Shown here: piece by piece, positions 1 through 7,254 of the stretch
How the letters are laid out: the number at the start of each line of letters is the position of its first letter
Position numbering within the stretch: the stretch's first letter is position 1
Origin: DATHSY01 sp046729855
GTDB lineage: Bacteria > Actinomycetota > UBA4738 > HRBIN12
DNA: 17,796 nucleotides
Reading direction: 5' to 3'
Assembly: GCA_046729855.1 (NCBI GenBank)
Contig: JBKPHM010000084.1
Location: forward strand, 1-17,796
Translations under genes and position numbers: made by a program
Notes under the pieces: generated by a model
Database searches by the model: none
What the model was told of the DNA's origin: nothing
The model's input: only the letters and a program-made list of their open reading frames with translations

Positions 1-12
1 AGGAGGACGGTG

Positions 13-297
13 ATGGACATCCGGCGGAGGATGAGCGATGCACTGTTGGAGCGAGAGGTTTCACGGCGACTCGGGAAAGCCGAGGAGGGGTTCCGGGACA
101 CGTTCAACGAAAAGGTGCTGCCGGAGCTGATGGAGAAGGACTCACGTAGACCTCGCCTGCAGCTCGGGGACGAGCTACTAGAGCGGGACCCAGCAGACCT
201 CCGGGTGGAGTTCGAGAAGAAGACGCTGCCGGCGCTACTGGAGCAGGCCGAGGAGCAGATCCGCGAAGCGGTGCGCGAAGAGCTTGGTGCTTCGTAA
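13..297 (+). CDS. Small charged helical protein of unknown function
   Basis: A 94-residue, highly charged protein that I do not recognise. An AGGAGG Shine-Dalgarno at positions 1-6 sits six bases before the ATG at 13; a GTG at 10 is also in frame but is too close to the SD, so ATG is preferred. The sequence is rich in Glu, Arg and Leu, has no cysteine or membrane segment, and should be mostly alpha-helical. It has an internal duplication: FRDTFNEKVLPELMEK and LRVEFEKKTLPALLEQ match at 7 of 16 positions, and each is preceded by an LLER motif. The gene lies at the left edge, so its upstream neighbours are not visible. Reading frame and SD make it a likely real gene; function is unknown. Confidence 0.65.
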   Translation: MDIRRRMSDALLEREVSRRLGKAEEGFRDTFNEKVLPELMEKDSRRPRLQLGDELLERDPADLRVEFEKKTLPALLEQAEEQIREAVREELGAS

Positions 298-558
298 CCA
301 GCGATGGAAGGCGGCCGCCGCCGTGCCGATCCCGGCGGGCGCTTGTTGAACAGCCCGGTGTCGTCGATCACCACGCCCTGGAGCATCGGCGGCTAGGTAC
401 GTGCGCCCGCGCGTTTCCAGAACGGGGCCGCTCGAACAGCAACCATGTGACAACAAGCAACTCGAGCAGGCCACTCAAACGCCCTAGGGGAGGTGGGTCA
501 GTCCAGCGCATTCGATCGCAAACTGGCTGCTCGGCGACCGGTTGAGGCGGTTCAGTGA

Positions 559-771
559 CTAAGCGCGGCGAAATGTGGAGGTTGGAGTAACGCTCAGCGC
601 CGTGTACCAGCCTTCAAACCTGAGTGCAGCAGCCCTGGAGAGGACGGTCGAGGGGTAGTCGGGATGCCTCCAAGTCGTAGCCACGCCGCTACCGCCAACC
701 TTGTTCCATCCTGCTTCGCGAAGGTAGGTGTTATCCGGTCTAGCCGACTGCTTTGGAGCTGGCTCATTCAT
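559..771 (-). CDS. Hypothetical 70-residue protein
   Basis: A small unknown protein. The ATG at 771 (MNEPAPKQ...) is preceded on its strand by GGAGG with a seven-base spacer, which fits better than the GTG 17 codons upstream. The centre of the protein (TYLREAGWNKVGGSG, then TTWRHPDYP and AAALRFEGWY) is aromatic and looks like a folded domain; the C-terminus ends in basic residues. No signal peptide or membrane helix is visible. It lies downstream of, and on the same strand as, the zinc-ribbon/GroEL-fragment cluster, separated from it by a perfect 18-bp palindrome, so it may have its own promoter. I do not recognise the family. Confidence 0.5.
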   Translation of the reverse strand: MNEPAPKQSARPDNTYLREAGWNKVGGSGVATTWRHPDYPSTVLSRAAALRFEGWYTALSVTPTSTFRRA

Positions 772-822
772 CCGGCTGCCTCCATCGAACCTCAGCTGCT
801 CCCCAAAGTCCGTTCCGTACAC

Positions 823-840
823 TAGCGTCCGCGGACGCTA
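823..840. repeat. Perfect 18-bp palindrome
   Basis: TAGCGTCCGCGGACGCTA is identical to its reverse complement over all 18 bases. It includes the stop codon of the 93-residue minus-strand gene and lies about 50 bases upstream of the start of the next minus-strand gene. There is no T-run and no central loop, so it is a poor intrinsic terminator. A dimeric repressor site or a structured mRNA end is possible; neither is shown. Confidence 0.6.
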
Positions 841-1119
841 CTCACGGTGGTCCCTAGGTATGCTCTCGATCGTCCTCCTGATATCACGCAGCGGCACCCG
901 AATAAGTTCCGCATCGTGCCCGCGCAGCATGTACGTGTGCGCCTCGTCGTCGAGGTACGCGATCGTTCCGGTCACCGTTCTGCGGTAGCCACCCGGGGAC
1001 TCGAGCTCGAAGGAGACCACGCGCTTCCCGGAGATAATTCGCGGTTCGAGCGCCGTCGGGCCAACCGGGGATCCGGATGGCGTCTCGAAATGGGCCGGGT
1101 CTTGGAGGATGATCGACAT
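838..1119 (-). CDS. Hypothetical 93-residue protein
   Basis: Starts at ATG 1119 (MSIILQDPAHFE), with GGGAGG about five bases upstream on its strand. The same frame is open further upstream and carries GroEL-like residues (MITNDGVSIASEIDLEDP), but those belong to a frameshifted fragment; the internal SD argues for an independent start. The protein has a beta-rich look (GKRVVSFELESPGGYRRTVTGTIAYLDD, read here as two segments: GKRVVSFELESPGG and YRRTVTGTIAYLDD) and ends in basic and acidic residues. No cysteines, signal peptide or membrane helix. It is the last gene of a cluster with a zinc-ribbon protein and a GroEL remnant. Function unknown. Confidence 0.6.
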   Translation of the reverse strand: MSIILQDPAHFETPSGSPVGPTALEPRIISGKRVVSFELESPGGYRRTVTGTIAYLDDEAHTYMLRGHDAELIRVPLRDIRRTIESIPRDHRE

Positions 1120-1134
1120 GGGTGCCTCCCTGAT

Positions 1135-1340
1135 CACGTTCTCCTGCGGGTCCTCCAGGTCGATCTCGCTCGCGATGGAGACGCCGTCGTTGGTTATCAT
1201 GGGCGGCCCCAGTCCCTCGCGAGCACCACGTTGCGGCCTTTGGGCCCGAGTGTGATCTTGACCACCCTCGCGACCTGGTCCAGTCCTCGCTCGAGGGCTC
1301 GGCGCGCCTCCGCGTCGAACGTGATCAGCCTGGCCGTCAT
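1135..1340 (-). pseudogene. Truncated, frameshifted GroEL/Cpn60 N-terminal fragment
   Basis: The ATG at 1340 follows GGAGGGG and opens a reading frame that begins like a chaperonin: LITFDAEARRALERGLDQVA, then VKITLGPKGRNVVL, then WGRP followed by a TGA. The chaperonin sequence resumes in the next frame as MITNDGVSIASEIDLEDP, so one base (CCCC read as CCC near 1200) appears to be missing. Even when repaired, the match stops after about 68 residues. The GDGTTT loop with the catalytic aspartate and the whole apical domain are absent, so it cannot be a working chaperonin. Its ATG overlaps the stop of the zinc-ribbon gene (ATGA). It could be a decayed groEL copy, or a retained short peptide that uses the GroEL N-terminal fold. 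Confidence 0.7.
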
Positions 1341-1531
1341 GTCGTCCCCTCCGGGGTCGGCTGGAGCTTCCCCATCGACCGCAAGGCGGACTGTGGAGCT
1401 CCCAGCCCGATGAGGCCGTCTTGTTCGTCTCCCGATTGGATCCACCGGGCGCCGCAGTAGTAGCAGGACGTGCGCGTGGGGCCCTGGACGTAGACCACCT
1501 GGATCTTCGTGCAAGCCGGGCACCTGACCAC
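1337..1531 (-). CDS. Small zinc-ribbon protein
   Basis: A 64-residue protein starting at GTG 1531, with AAGGAGG nine bases upstream. Two CxxC pairs, CPAC at residues 4-7 and CYYC at 23-26, are spaced as in a zinc ribbon (C-x2-C-x15-C-x2-C) and should bind one zinc ion. The second half (residues 30-64) is low in structure and has no further motif. The stop overlaps the start of the GroEL-like fragment (ATGA), which suggests translational coupling. Zinc ribbons of this size often bind nucleic acid or a partner protein; the sequence does not show which. The zinc-binding reading is well supported, the role is unknown. Confidence 0.65.
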   Translation of the reverse strand: MVRCPACTKIQVVYVQGPTRTSCYYCGARWIQSGDEQDGLIGLGAPQSALRSMGKLQPTPEGTT

Positions 1532-1761
1532 GGGGCCGCCTCCTTCCGGATCCTTTGAGATTCGTGGATGCGAGAGGCGGGTGGCCGCTGGGCCACGGGT
1601 CGGTCGCTACGCGCGAACCGCAGGTTGGACCTGCCATCGCCAGTCTACTCGTTTGCCGAGCCGGAAGATGTCCGTGGCGATCGCGCCCGCCCGCCGCCTA
1701 CGCTCGGCGAGTTGTCGATCGCGCTGCCGAAGGCCAGGAGCGAAGGGAAGAAGGAGGATAA

Positions 1762-2202
1762 GTGGTCATCTCCGCACCGAAGAGGCCCGTCCACCCCGCG
1801 CTGCTCGAGCTCGGGGAGGAACGCGCCCGAAGCGTCCAGAACCGGGTCGCCGATTCGGTCACGAGGTTCGCCGGGTCGATGTGGTTCGCCTATCTCCACA
1901 TCGCCTGGTTCGCGACCTGGATCGTCCTGGGGGTCGAGCGCTACCCGTACGGGCTGCTCACGATGATCGTGTCGCTCGAGGCGATCTTCCTGTCGACGTT
2001 CGTGATGATCAGTCAGAACCGTCAGGACGACGCCCGCAGGCACCTGGCGGACCAGGAGTGGCGGATGGTGCAGTCCGAGGAACGACAGAACGAGGAGCTG
2101 ATCGGCCTCTCCAACCAAATCCTGGATCTGACGAAGGCGATCCACGAACTGACGCTGGCGCATACAGCAACCGGTGGCCGTCCGACGTCCGACTCGAAGT
2201 GA
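1762..2202 (+). CDS. DUF1003 family membrane protein
   Basis: A 146-residue protein starting at GTG 1762, with AAGGAGG four bases upstream. It has the DUF1003 layout: an amphipathic lead-in (VADSVTRFAGSMWFAYLHI, residues 29-47), two membrane helices at about 41-58 and 64-83, and the typical segment LTMIVSLEAIFLSTFVMISQ followed by NRQ (residues 66-88). A charged helical tail (90-135) with heptad-like spacing should lie in the cytoplasm. The biochemical role of DUF1003 is not established. The gene is divergent from the zinc-ribbon cluster, with about 230 bases between the starts that must hold both promoters. Confidence 0.88.
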   Translation: MVISAPKRPVHPALLELGEERARSVQNRVADSVTRFAGSMWFAYLHIAWFATWIVLGVERYPYGLLTMIVSLEAIFLSTFVMISQNRQDDARRHLADQEWRMVQSEERQNEELIGLSNQILDLTKAIHELTLAHTATGGRPTSDSK

Positions 2203-2401
2203 GAGACTGGTCGTAGAGAGTCAGCGGGACCGCTCGCGAAGAGGTCGTGGGCAGCCCCCCGATCGAGGGAGGGCACATGTCCGTCTCGATGCCAGATCCG
2301 CCCGCTCGTCTACTCGATCTTGTTCCCCCGCCGATCGGGCCGCCGCCAACGGTGCAGCCTCCCGAGCCCCCAGACGTCCCCATGGATCCACGGGCGATGT
2401 C

Positions 2402-2593
2402 ATGAGAAGACGAGGGAGCCAGTCCTTCACCGTCTACACGGCACGCGGCAGGGGGTCCTACAGAAGCCGCGCGAAGGCAGACGCCGCAGCGCACTGGGTT
2501 GCGCACGAGACTGGTGAGTCGGTCAGCGTCGTGAACGAGAGCACCGGCCGGAGCTGGGAGGTGTCGATTGGAGCGGTATCAGCTTCGTCATGA
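2402..2593 (+). CDS. Hypothetical 63-residue protein
   Basis: The open frame extends upstream, but only the part from ATG 2402 looks like protein: SQSFTVYTARGRGSYRS, then AKADAAAHWVAHETGESVSV, then NESTGRSWEVSI. The alternation of beta-like and helical stretches suggests a small alpha/beta fold. No convincing SD precedes the ATG, and the upstream part of the frame (2174-2401) is Arg/Ser-rich, as expected of an unused frame in GC-rich DNA. It lies about 200 bases after the DUF1003 gene on the same strand. Family not recognised; a modest call. Confidence 0.4.
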   Translation: MRRRGSQSFTVYTARGRGSYRSRAKADAAAHWVAHETGESVSVVNESTGRSWEVSIGAVSASS

Positions 2594-2734
2594 CCCTCCC
2601 GCCCGTCGTGGATCGGCACAGACCGCGTAGGCCGACGCTAACAGCGGGCTCCGCGGTGGGCAGGTGACGCCTGGCACAGGACATTCGCCTCGCCGTTGAA
2701 AGCGCGGTGGACCCCGACCCGCGGCGGCGGTGGC

Positions 2735-3955
2735 TCAGAGCGCGTTGCGAGTGACGCGGTAGATCGTCACGGGTTCGCTGATCCCCTTCAGCCGTCGCTG
2801 ATCGACGTGCTCGAAACGTAATGACGGATCGTCGACCGCGTTCGCGACCGCGCGGCTCGTAAGCACCTCGCCTCCACCAGCAACCGAGGCGATGCGGGAG
2901 GCGAGGTTGACGGTTCCGCCGAAGACGTCGAGGTCTCGCTCCACGACGGGACCCGTGTCGATTCCGGCATGGGCGGCCAGCGATCCGCGTGGCTCCAACG
3001 CCTCAACCAGGTCGAGCGCCGCCTGGACGCTGGCTTTCGCCTCGGAGAACCGAAGGAGCGCCCCGTCGCCCAAGAGTTTGACGAGGCGGCCGCCACGTCG
3101 TCTGGCGACGGCTTCGGCGTCCCGCTGGAGCGCCGTCGCCGTTCGAACGGCCGCCTCGTCACCTCCCTCCTCCGTAAGCTTGGTGAACCCCGAGAGGTCG
3201 ACGAACACGATGGCTGGCAGGGGCGCCACCTTCGGCATCGGCGTCAGGTGCCGCGCCGCCATGAACAGTTCGATCCCCTCCACGATGTTGGCCGTGAACT
3301 CCTGTTCCACGTACCGCTGGCTGAGCCATGCGAACAACTCGGGAGCCAGGCGGATGAGGGTTCCGACGCCGAGCATGATCTCTGGCGGGAAGCGGTCGAT
3401 TTCGCCCCGCACGAACCGCTCCTGCGCGGGGCGCCCGATCTGCTCGGCGAGGAGTTCGACCCATCCAATCATGGCGAGCCGCGTGCCCTCGCCGAACAGG
3501 CGCGCGGCCCGGAGAACGGTGTCGTCGTCGTTCGAAAGACGCCATCCCTCGAGGAGTCGCTGCATCATCGACTCCTCCTCGATGTGGATGGGTGAGCCCG
3601 AGTTGGGCCGCGGCAGTCCGAACATCTCGTAGATCGCCGGCACGATCGGCGCACGCGTCGTGGAGGCCGCGAAGTCCGCGAAGGTCCGATCCGAGCGGGG
3701 ACCGGGCTCGATCGGCATGTAGCCGTCGATGTGATCGAGGTTCAGCCACCCCTCGGTGGCGGCCCGCTCGAGGACGGCTTCGGACAGGCCGGCATCGAGG
3801 AGCGCTGACACGAGCTTCGCCCGAAAGATGTCTCCGTAACGGAAGGCACCGGGCGCCTGCGGCCGGCAGATCCCGATGGAAACGAGCCATTCGAGCCGGT
3901 CGTGCGAGACCCCGGCTTCCGCCGCGATCTCCTCCGCCGAAAAGGTCTGCGCCAC
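2735..3955 (-). CDS. Class III adenylyl cyclase with MerR-like N-terminus
   Basis: A 406-residue protein predicted to make cAMP from ATP. Residues 5-75 resemble a MerR-type helix-turn-helix (FSAEEIAAEAGVSHDRLEWL, then FRYGDIFRAKLVSALL). Residues 90-240 are a helical linker of unknown role. The cyclase domain spans about 246-405. It has FVDLSGFTKL with metal ligand D253, RLVKLLGDG with substrate-specifying K293 and metal ligand D297, and DVFGGTVNLASR with D343, N350 and R354, so all key residues of an active adenylyl cyclase are present. No membrane helix is seen, so it should be cytosolic. Start GTG 3955 has no SD; TAGCAT lies six bases upstream, consistent with a leaderless mRNA. It is 146 bases downstream of the helicase gene. 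Confidence 0.88.
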   Translation of the reverse strand: MAQTFSAEEIAAEAGVSHDRLEWLVSIGICRPQAPGAFRYGDIFRAKLVSALLDAGLSEAVLERAATEGWLNLDHIDGYMPIEPGPRSDRTFADFAASTTRAPIVPAIYEMFGLPRPNSGSPIHIEEESMMQRLLEGWRLSNDDDTVLRAARLFGEGTRLAMIGWVELLAEQIGRPAQERFVRGEIDRFPPEIMLGVGTLIRLAPELFAWLSQRYVEQEFTANIVEGIELFMAARHLTPMPKVAPLPAIVFVDLSGFTKLTEEGGDEAAVRTATALQRDAEAVARRRGGRLVKLLGDGALLRFSEAKASVQAALDLVEALEPRGSLAAHAGIDTGPVVERDLDVFGGTVNLASRIASVAGGGEVLTSRAVANAVDDPSLRFEHVDQRRLKGISEPVTIYRVTRNAL

Positions 3956-3961
3956 GTAAGG

Positions 3962-3967
3962 ATGCTA
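3962..3967 (-). promoter_or_regulatory. Putative -10 box of a leaderless cyclase transcript
   Basis: TAGCAT on the minus strand, followed by six bases and the GTG start at 3955. There is no SD in between. This matches the TANNNT -10 element of actinobacterial leaderless genes. No clear -35 element is visible. Confidence 0.4.
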
Positions 3968-4101
3968 GCCGTAGGTGGTCTCGGCGCTGCCCGGCGTCGA
4001 AGCGATCGGCGTCGGGACGAGACACCAAGCTAGGGGGTCCATCCTCCGTGCGGCTGCGGCCGGCCCCTCGTCAGGGAGCCCCGAGTTCGCCAATCGGACC
4101 C

Positions 4102-5295
4102 TCAGAACCTGCGCCCCGAGCGCCCAGCCAGCATCGAGCGTCGGCCCTTCCGGGACGCGTAGACCAGCCGGGGCGCCGCGATCGTCATCCCGTCGGCCTT
4201 GAACTCGGTCTGCAGGTCCAGTTGCGCCGCGATGCGGCTCACGTCGCCTTGCTGGTCGGGCAGCACAAACGTAACGCCCGTCCCGGAACGACCGGCCCTG
4301 GCCGTCCGCCCGACACGGTGCACGTAATCCGTGTGATGCTCGGGTGGATCGAAGTTGATCACGTGGGAGATGCCCTCGAGGTCCAGACCGCGTGCGGCGA
4401 CGTCCGTCGCGACGAGGGTCCGCACCCTCCCGGAGTCGAAGCGCTTCAGCGCGTGCTGACGTGCTATCTGGCGCATGTCGCCGTGCATGGCCGCCGCCTC
4501 CACGCCGCGGGCATGGAGCTTGGCGACGAGTCGGTCCGCGCTCCGCTTGGTCCGAACGAACACGAGCGCCCGCCCCGACTCCTTCGTGAGCAGATCGGCG
4601 AGCGCTTTCACCTTGCCGTCCCGCGTGACCGGGACGAACCGGTGCTCCACTTCGTCGACGGTGAGCCGCGGCGACGCCACTTCGTGGCGGCGTGCCTCGC
4701 GTGTGTAGGCGTGGGCGAGACCGGATACGCGCCCGTCGAGCGTCGCCGAGAACAGCATCGTCTGGCGGTTCGTCGGGATCCGTCGGAGAATGCAGTCCAC
4801 CTGGGGCTGGAATCCCATGTCGAGCATGCGGTCCGCCTCGTCCAGGACGAGAATCCGCACGGCGTCGAGCTTGACGAGCCTACGGTTCGCGATGTCCTCG
4901 AGCCGGCCGGGCGTGGCGACGAGAATGTGGGCCCCAACGGCGCGCTTCGTCTGCTCGTTCATGCCCACCCCGCCGAACACCGTCGCGACGCGCAGACCCT
5001 TCACCCGCGCGATGTCGGCGAACTCCTCCGCGACCTGTACAGCGAGTTCGCGCGTGGGAACCAGCACGATCGCGGACGGCGTCGGCCCATCGTTCTTCAC
5101 GCGCTCGACGACCGCTAGCGCAAAGGCCAGCGTCTTGCCGGAACCGGTTTGGGACTTGCCCAGCACGTCGTGTCCGGCCATGGCATCGACGAGAACCGCC
5201 GCCTGGATCGGGAACGGGTGGCAGACGCCCCGTGCCGCGAGGACGTCGGAAACCGCGCGTGGGATGCCGAGCTCAGGGAAGGACTGCTTGACCAT
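4102..5295 (-). CDS. DEAD-box ATP-dependent RNA helicase
   Basis: A 397-residue cytosolic RNA helicase that unwinds RNA using ATP, probably in ribosome assembly or RNA turnover. All core motifs are intact: Q motif (FPIQ, 28-31), motif I SQTGSGKT (48-55), PTRELA (80-85), GG (108-109), TPGR (128-131), DEAD (152-155), SAT (183-185), ATDVAARGLD (296-305) and HRVGRTARAG (326-335). The tail is short and basic (AGRSGRR), lacking the long RNA-binding extension of DeaD/CsdA, so it is closer to a minimal RhlE-like helicase; I do not assign a gene name. Start ATG 5295 has AAGGAG nine bases upstream. The cyclase follows on the same strand after 146 bases, so shared transcription is possible but not shown. 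Confidence 0.93.
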   Translation of the reverse strand: MVKQSFPELGIPRAVSDVLAARGVCHPFPIQAAVLVDAMAGHDVLGKSQTGSGKTLAFALAVVERVKNDGPTPSAIVLVPTRELAVQVAEEFADIARVKGLRVATVFGGVGMNEQTKRAVGAHILVATPGRLEDIANRRLVKLDAVRILVLDEADRMLDMGFQPQVDCILRRIPTNRQTMLFSATLDGRVSGLAHAYTREARRHEVASPRLTVDEVEHRFVPVTRDGKVKALADLLTKESGRALVFVRTKRSADRLVAKLHARGVEAAAMHGDMRQIARQHALKRFDSGRVRTLVATDVAARGLDLEGISHVINFDPPEHHTDYVHRVGRTARAGRSGTGVTFVLPDQQGDVSRIAAQLDLQTEFKADGMTIAAPRLVYASRKGRRSMLAGRSGRRF

Positions 5296-5504
5296 GTGGT
5301 TCGACTCCTTGCGGCTTGCAGACCGCGATCACGGAGGGCTCGAGACCGCAACCGCCGAAAGGAGGAACCGGAACGAAACCTCACTGGACGGCGTGGTCGC
5401 CGTCCATGGAACGGAGCCTACCAGAATCAAATCGTCCTTCATCCGAAGTCCCCTACGAATCGAGGAGTGAAAGCGGCAACGTCGGTCAGGACGTTCCAGG
5501 CCGG

Positions 5505-5867
5505 TCAATCGCGGCAGCTATCCTGCGACGATGTCTTGGCGATGAAGCCACTTGATGGAGGATCGCTGAGGACGCCGAGCATGGTTCCCGAGTCCGGGTC
5601 CGCTCCCCTAGCCCATCCATTCCGGGACAGGCCGGCGCCGGCGAGTCGATCGAACTCCGCGGCGACGCGGCGAGCGGCGTCCGCCGCCCACAGGGCCGTC
5701 TCGGCGCCCAGGTGCTCTGGGATCGTCGGTCGCGGACTCGCTGCGCGATGATCGAGCCGTTCCGGCTCTCCCTCATGCCCAACGAGCGCATCTCGGATCG
5801 CCTGCATCCGCTCGAGATCGGGTCCGGCGTCGCGCGTCGGCCACTCGTTCAAGTGCTGGCGTGCCAT
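5505..5867 (-). CDS. Doubtful hypothetical protein
   Basis: A 120-codon frame. Its first 85 or so codons look coding (third positions mostly C/G; helical stretches such as PDLERMQAIRDALVGHEGEP and ALWAADAARRVAAEFDRL). The last 35 residues (ADPDSGTMLGVLSDPPSSG onward) look unlike protein and may be read-through of a broken end. No SD and no TANNNT box precede ATG 5867. No family recognised. It could be a decayed gene or a chance frame. Confidence 0.3.
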   Translation of the reverse strand: MARQHLNEWPTRDAGPDLERMQAIRDALVGHEGEPERLDHRAASPRPTIPEHLGAETALWAADAARRVAAEFDRLAGAGLSRNGWARGADPDSGTMLGVLSDPPSSGFIAKTSSQDSCRD

Positions 5868-5986
5868 AGACCACGAGCCGCAAGGCGTTCCTCAGTCGGA
5901 CAGACGGAAGAGTGCCGCTCTGCCACTATGCACTACCGCATTGCGAGCTCAGCTGCAGTGCAACAAACGGAATCGACGGCGTGCTC

Positions 5987-6457
5987 TCAGTCGAGACGCA
6001 GGATGGTCTCCTCGATCTCCTCTCCGCGACCGTGGGCGAAGTCGCGATTGACGCCGATGCGTCGGAACCCGGCCTTTTCAAGAACCCGCAGCGAGGCGGC
6101 GTTGTCCGAGGCTGCGCGGGCGAACAGTGGGCGTTCAGTGGTCATGGAGAGGAGGCTCTGGAGCGCCGCACTGGCGATACCTCTGCCCGAGAGCGCCCGA
6201 TCGATCCAATTTGTCACCTCGGTCTGGTCGTCGATCCTGAAGGAGGCGATCGTCCCGGCGATCGTTCCGTCGGCCTCGATGACGAGCGTCGTGCAGCGCG
6301 GGTCATCACGCACGCGCGACATGTGGACAAGAAACGCGTGACGGTCGGCCGGGTCGTCGGGGGTGAAGGCGGCCATCCGGACCGACTCTGGATCTTTCAT
6401 CTGCTCATAGATCGCATCGAGATCGGCGTCCACGAGCGGTCGAAGCGGGACTTGCAT
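5987..6457 (-). CDS. GNAT family N-acetyltransferase
   Basis: A 156-residue acetyl-CoA-dependent acetyltransferase of the RimJ/RimL-like branch. It opens with the typical PLRPLVDADLDAIYEQMKDP, and has the strand TIAGTIASFRID, the acetyl-CoA pyrophosphate loop SGRGIASAAL (residues 90-99, the RxxGxA element) and the C-terminal signature DNAASLRVLEKAGFRRIG (118-135). Substrate unknown. The frame extends nine codons upstream to 6484, but ATG 6457 (MQVPLRPL) fits the family start and has TACCAT exactly six bases before it, so it is probably leaderless. It stands alone, divergent from the ATPase operon, with about 800 bases between. Confidence 0.88.
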   Translation of the reverse strand: MQVPLRPLVDADLDAIYEQMKDPESVRMAAFTPDDPADRHAFLVHMSRVRDDPRCTTLVIEADGTIAGTIASFRIDDQTEVTNWIDRALSGRGIASAALQSLLSMTTERPLFARAASDNAASLRVLEKAGFRRIGVNRDFAHGRGEEIEETILRLD

Positions 6458-6463
6458 CCGGCG

Positions 6464-6469
6464 ATGGTA
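6464..6469 (-). promoter_or_regulatory. Putative -10 box of a leaderless GNAT transcript
   Basis: TACCAT on the minus strand, six bases before ATG 6457, with no SD between. Same geometry as at the cyclase gene. No good -35 element is seen. Confidence 0.4.
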
Positions 6470-7228
6470 GCTGTTTCTCCGCACAGGGGGTGTCCGCTCG
6501 GCGATCCGGCTGCGGGACGGTGCACTCTATGGTCGGGGGTCAGTCAGACATGGGAGAGCCCTCGGGGTCCGACCCGCGGTGAATCGGAGGGGCCACCGCC
6601 CCCACCACGGGCTAGGAGTGCGGATGACGCCAGGACACCAGAGGGACGCCGATCTCCCCACCACGTAAACGGCGCGGGGTGGAGGACTGAGCCCTCCGGC
6701 GATGGCTCATCGAGCCCTCGATGTCTTGGACGCAACTCTCGCCCGCGAGCGACCCGTGGGACGGCCGATCGAATAGGCCCTCGCCGTCCTCGACGACGGC
6801 GACCCTGATGTCGAGGACGAGCTCGTCGCGGAAGGCTCGATCGAGTCCGGACGCCTCAACTCAATGCTCCCTGTCCATCGAGTATCACTGGTTGCTGGGC
6901 ATCGAAACGACGCGTCCCAGCGACCGAGCGCCACCCCCAGACCGCCTGCCTGCGGCGTTCGGCTTCTTACAGTGTTTCCCTTGGCCTCGCCGGTCGGCCC
7001 GCCCGGTAATGTCTAATCCAACGTCACGGATAAGACCGTGAAGCGTCGCCACAGCCTGTTGCCAGGAGTTGGAATACCGTCCCCTCGGGACTACAAGCAA
7101 GAGCCCAGCTCAGAGGCCCTGTCCGACCTTGATCCTGAAGGCCTCTCCCGCGGTCCGCAGTTGCCGCGCGGGCGACCGCGATACGTCACGACGGAGCCGC
7201 CAACGGCGAGCATATCGAGGAGTGCGCT
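6470..7228. other. Long gene-poor stretch between GNAT and ATPase
   Basis: About 760 bases without a convincing intact gene. Open frames here lack SD sequences and family features. The only protein-like trace is a plus-strand frame from 6702 (listed separately). The stretch should contain the promoter of the ATPase operon at its right end. No repeats, tRNA or clear terminator were found. Confidence 0.4.
6702..6870 (+). pseudogene. Possible gene remnant broken by a TAG
   Basis: Frame from ATG 6702 reads MAHRALDVLDATLARERPVG and GRPIE, then TAG at 6774-6776, and continues in the same frame as ALAVLDDGDPDVEDELVAEG and SIESGRL. Codon third positions on both sides of the stop are mostly C/G, and the composition is helical and acidic, unlike the flanks. 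It may be a remnant of a small gene. No family recognised; a chance open frame is the main alternative. Confidence 0.18.
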
Positions 7229-7234
7229 TAGGAT
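7229..7234 (+). promoter_or_regulatory. Putative -10 box of the ATPase operon
   Basis: TAGGAT, eight bases before an in-frame ATG at 7243 and twenty before the SD-preceded ATG at 7255. Identical to the box before the VOC gene. A transcript starting near 7241 would be leaderless for ATG 7243 or have a very short leader for ATG 7255. Confidence 0.35.
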
Positions 7235-7254
7235 TACTCCGAATGGGAGGCCCT

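Noticed and set aside
310..400. Minus-strand stretch reading MLQGVVIDDTGLFNKR, considered as a transposase remnant
   Set aside because: The DDTG-like string is too short, the frame loses protein-like composition directly after it, and there are no inverted repeats. Nothing else was seen between 298 and 558.
2892..3632. 246-codon and 208-codon plus-strand frames
   Set aside because: They are antisense to the class III cyclase, whose catalytic motifs are all intact on the minus strand.
3592..5118. 508-codon plus-strand frame
   Set aside because: Antisense to the cyclase start and the DEAD-box helicase; composition is Arg/His-rich and shows no domain.
5299..5309. GGTTCGACTCC, resembling a tRNA T-loop
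   Set aside because: The flanks do not form a T-stem or acceptor stem, no anticodon arm is found upstream, and the site is the leader of the helicase gene.
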